From contig JASHRR010000383.1 in assembly GCA_030037185.1 (NCBI GenBank), positions 1-8,542 of the forward strand: DNA of 8,542 bases, read 5' to 3'. The DNA comes from Xanthobacteraceae bacterium (GTDB lineage: Bacteria; Pseudomonadota; Alphaproteobacteria; Rhizobiales; Xanthobacteraceae). The notes beneath the pieces are model-generated. The model was not told the origin of the DNA. It saw nothing but the letters and a program-made list of their open reading frames with translations, and searched no databases. How positions within the stretch are numbered: position 1 is the stretch's first letter; each line of letters opens with the position of its first letter. Positions 7,437 to 8,542 of this stretch are shown in pieces. The position numbers were made by a program, and so were the translations under genes.

Positions 7437-7458
7437 CCTTGAGTGAGGGAGAAACGAT

Positions 7459-8082
7459 ATGGGAATCGCATCACAGGTTTTCGTCGTCGCGACGTTGGCC
7501 GCGACATGCGCGCTGAACTCGGTCTCGGCCCAGGCGCAGAACGTGCGCGTACGTGGCACCATTGAGAAACTCGACGGCAATAGCTTGGCAGTCAAGTCGC
7601 GCGACGGAACTGAGCTTAAGCTTGTGCTTAAGGACAACGTTCGCGTTGGCGGCGTCGTCAAGGCCTCTCTCGCCGACGTCAAGGCCAATACCAATGTCGC
7701 TATTACCTCGCGGCCACGACCCGATGGAACGCTTGAGGCGGTTGAACTACGCATTGCTCCCGCTGGGCAGCCCTTCAACTCATTCCATTCCGATTGGGAC
7801 TTGATGCCGAACAGCTTCATGACCAACGGCTCATTGCAGACCTCGGTCGCCGGCGTGGACGGCCAGGTGCTGACGGTGAAGTACAAAGTCGTCGGCAAGA
7901 CCGACGAGGAAAAGAAGATTGTGGTAACGCCGAAGACCATCATTGCCACCACGGTTCCCGGCACCAAGGAGGATCTCAAGCCAGGCTTGAAAGTGTTCGT
8001 TGCCGGTGCCCCAAAGCTGGCCGATGGCTCGCTCGACGTCGCGGCGATCCAGGTCGAAAAGGAAATCCCCCCGCCGCAGTGA
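7459..8082 (+). CDS. Exported protein with two DUF5666-like domains
   Basis: The product is 207 residues. The start is secure: GAGGGAG lies seven bases upstream, and an in-frame TGA at 7444-7446 rules out a longer protein. Residues 1-24 form a signal peptide ending VSA, although its n-region (MGIASQ) has no positive charge, which is unusual. Two similar beta-rich halves follow. The first (about 29-97) has VRVRGTIEKLDGNSLAVKSRDG and then a LADVKANTNVAI turn. The second (about 130-201) has VAGVDGQVLTVKYKV, then KEDLKPGLKVFVAGAPKLADGS. Each half shows the DGxxLxVK opening and a late (V/L)KxxxxVxVxxxPxxDGxL strand pair expected of DUF5666-type OB-like folds. Proteins of this kind are common in Bradyrhizobium and are of unknown function. 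It is probably periplasmic. The gene stands alone; no partner is evident. The domain label is from motif resemblance and is less certain than the gene itself. Confidence 0.88.
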   Translation: MGIASQVFVVATLAATCALNSVSAQAQNVRVRGTIEKLDGNSLAVKSRDGTELKLVLKDNVRVGGVVKASLADVKANTNVAITSRPRPDGTLEAVELRIAPAGQPFNSFHSDWDLMPNSFMTNGSLQTSVAGVDGQVLTVKYKVVGKTDEEKKIVVTPKTIIATTVPGTKEDLKPGLKVFVAGAPKLADGSLDVAAIQVEKEIPPPQ

Positions 8083-8482
8083 TATGATGGCGACAAGCCA
8101 AAGGGCAGATTTCGGCTGATGTGTGTTTTCTTGGCGAGGCTAGCCTGACAAGAGATAACCTGGTTCACAGCTAGCTGACCCAGGAAAACGCGCCTCGAGC
8201 TCAATCGCAAACGGGCCGCTCGCGCGGTGCGTGCCGTCATCTGTGCGCGCAATGCCAACTGCCGCGGGAGAATGCTGCCGCGCGGATCGGTCGCCAAGGA
8301 AGCCCCTCGACTGCCCGCCGGAGCGCCACCCGGTATCTGCTCCCGCCGGCGGCCGGTCGGCCCCAACGCGGAGATGGTCGGCGAGCCGTCAAAGTGGTAT
8401 TTGAGCGCTCTGTTCTTCGTACCGATTAGCGCCTAAAATACGCATAGGGTACGATGGCACACGAAGCGGTGGGAGGGCTACA
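8083..8482. other. Intergenic stretch with two palindromes, no supported gene
   Basis: About 400 bases between the DUF5666-like gene and the gene starting at 8483. A 69-codon plus frame (8227-8436) overlaps the minus shadow frame, has no ribosome-binding site and is not a convincing gene. A TAAAAT hexamer at 8434-8439 could be a -10 box for the downstream gene, but no well-placed -35 is visible. No T-run terminator follows the upstream gene. Confidence 0.5.
8137..8177. repeat. Pair of 10-base palindromes with GCTAGC core
   Basis: AGGCTAGCCT (8137-8146) and CAGCTAGCTG (8168-8177) are both perfect palindromes. They share GCTAGC and lie 31 bases apart centre to centre, about three helical turns, so both would face the same side of the DNA. 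The pair sits 55-95 bases after the DUF5666-like stop codon. It could be a paired binding site; no protein is known to me for it. Confidence 0.4.
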
Positions 8483-8542
8483 ATGACAAAGGATATCATC
8501 CGCCTCGCAGTGTTCACCACCGCGGGCGGGTCCCTACTTACG
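8483..8542 (+). CDS. 5' end of a rightward gene, partial
   Basis: ATG at 8483 follows GGGAGGG with a short gap, and the frame stays open for 20 codons to the window edge (MTKDIIRLAVFTTAGGSLLT). The basic start followed by hydrophobic residues would suit a signal peptide or first membrane segment, but a cytoplasmic protein is also possible. Too little is present to name a family. Confidence 0.6.
   Translation, partial: MTKDIIRLAVFTTAGGSLLT

Larger units (their letters stand above)
6268..7458. other. Long gene-poor stretch, no supported gene
   Basis: Nearly 1.2 kb between the divergently oriented TctC-like gene (minus) and the DUF5666-like gene (plus). Both of their promoters should lie here. 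Open frames reach 177 codons on minus (6974-7507) and 170 on plus (6731-7243). They overlap each other, lack ribosome-binding sites and domains, and are rich in Arg/Ala/Pro as random GC-rich frames are. I could not match any of them to a family. Small dyads at 6459-6474 and 7140-7180 are the only structure I can point to. It may be a decayed gene or a long regulatory space. Confidence 0.5.

Noticed and set aside
6974..7507. 177-codon minus frame
   Set aside because: It overlaps the start of the DUF5666-like gene and a competing plus frame, has no ribosome-binding site and no recognisable domain.
7254..8366. 370-codon open frame on the minus strand
   Set aside because: It lies antisense over the DUF5666-like gene, which has a signal peptide, a ribosome-binding site and repeated domain motifs. 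The minus translation is Ser/Thr/Pro/Arg-rich without a domain, a typical shadow.

Overview
The base composition is GC-rich, and the gene types fit an alphaproteobacterium of the Hyphomicrobiales, most likely Bradyrhizobium or a close relative. These types are a lone xanthine-dehydrogenase-type molybdenum subunit, a solitary Tat-type TctC/Bug binding protein, an ISNCY-like transposase relic and a group II intron relic. The taxonomic assignment is inference; no rRNA or tRNA gene is present to anchor it.

Layout, left to right. The first ~40 bases may hold the start of a leftward gene that leaves the window. Bases 39-560 carry no gene I can support. Bases 561-1067 (minus) encode a small exported lipocalin-like protein with a clear Shine-Dalgarno. 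Bases about 1258-1764 (minus) look like a degenerate, ORF-less group II intron: there is a domain V hairpin with a GAGA tetraloop, a DVI-like stretch and a GUGCG-type 5' end, but no reverse transcriptase. After another gene-poor stretch, 2288-4675 (plus) encodes a full-length molybdopterin-binding large subunit of the xanthine dehydrogenase/CoxL superfamily with a form-II-like AYRGSGR active-site loop. Right behind it lies a broken C-terminal part of an ISNCY-type transposase (about 4690-5150), with several frameshifts and an in-frame stop. Convergent to these, 5236-6267 (minus) encodes a TctC/Bug periplasmic solute-binding protein with a twin-arginine signal. Bases 6268-7458 form a long stretch without a convincing gene, containing a few short dyads. 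Bases 7459-8082 (plus) encode an exported protein with two DUF5666-like beta domains. A further gene-free 400 bases, with two GCTAGC-centred palindromes 31 bp apart, precedes the start of a new rightward gene at 8483 that runs off the window.

How the parts relate. There is no clear operon. The molybdenum subunit has no FeS or FAD partner subunit in the window, and the binding protein has no TctA/TctB membrane partners. Both are therefore orphans that would need partners elsewhere. A shared role, such as uptake and hydroxylation of an aromatic or carboxylic substrate, is possible but unproven. Intact single genes separated by decayed mobile elements and gene-poor stretches suggest an accessory region that has undergone insertion and decay. 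I did not find a convincing new multi-gene system here; the best leads are the intron relic, the orphan hydroxylase subunit and the start-site question of the binding protein.
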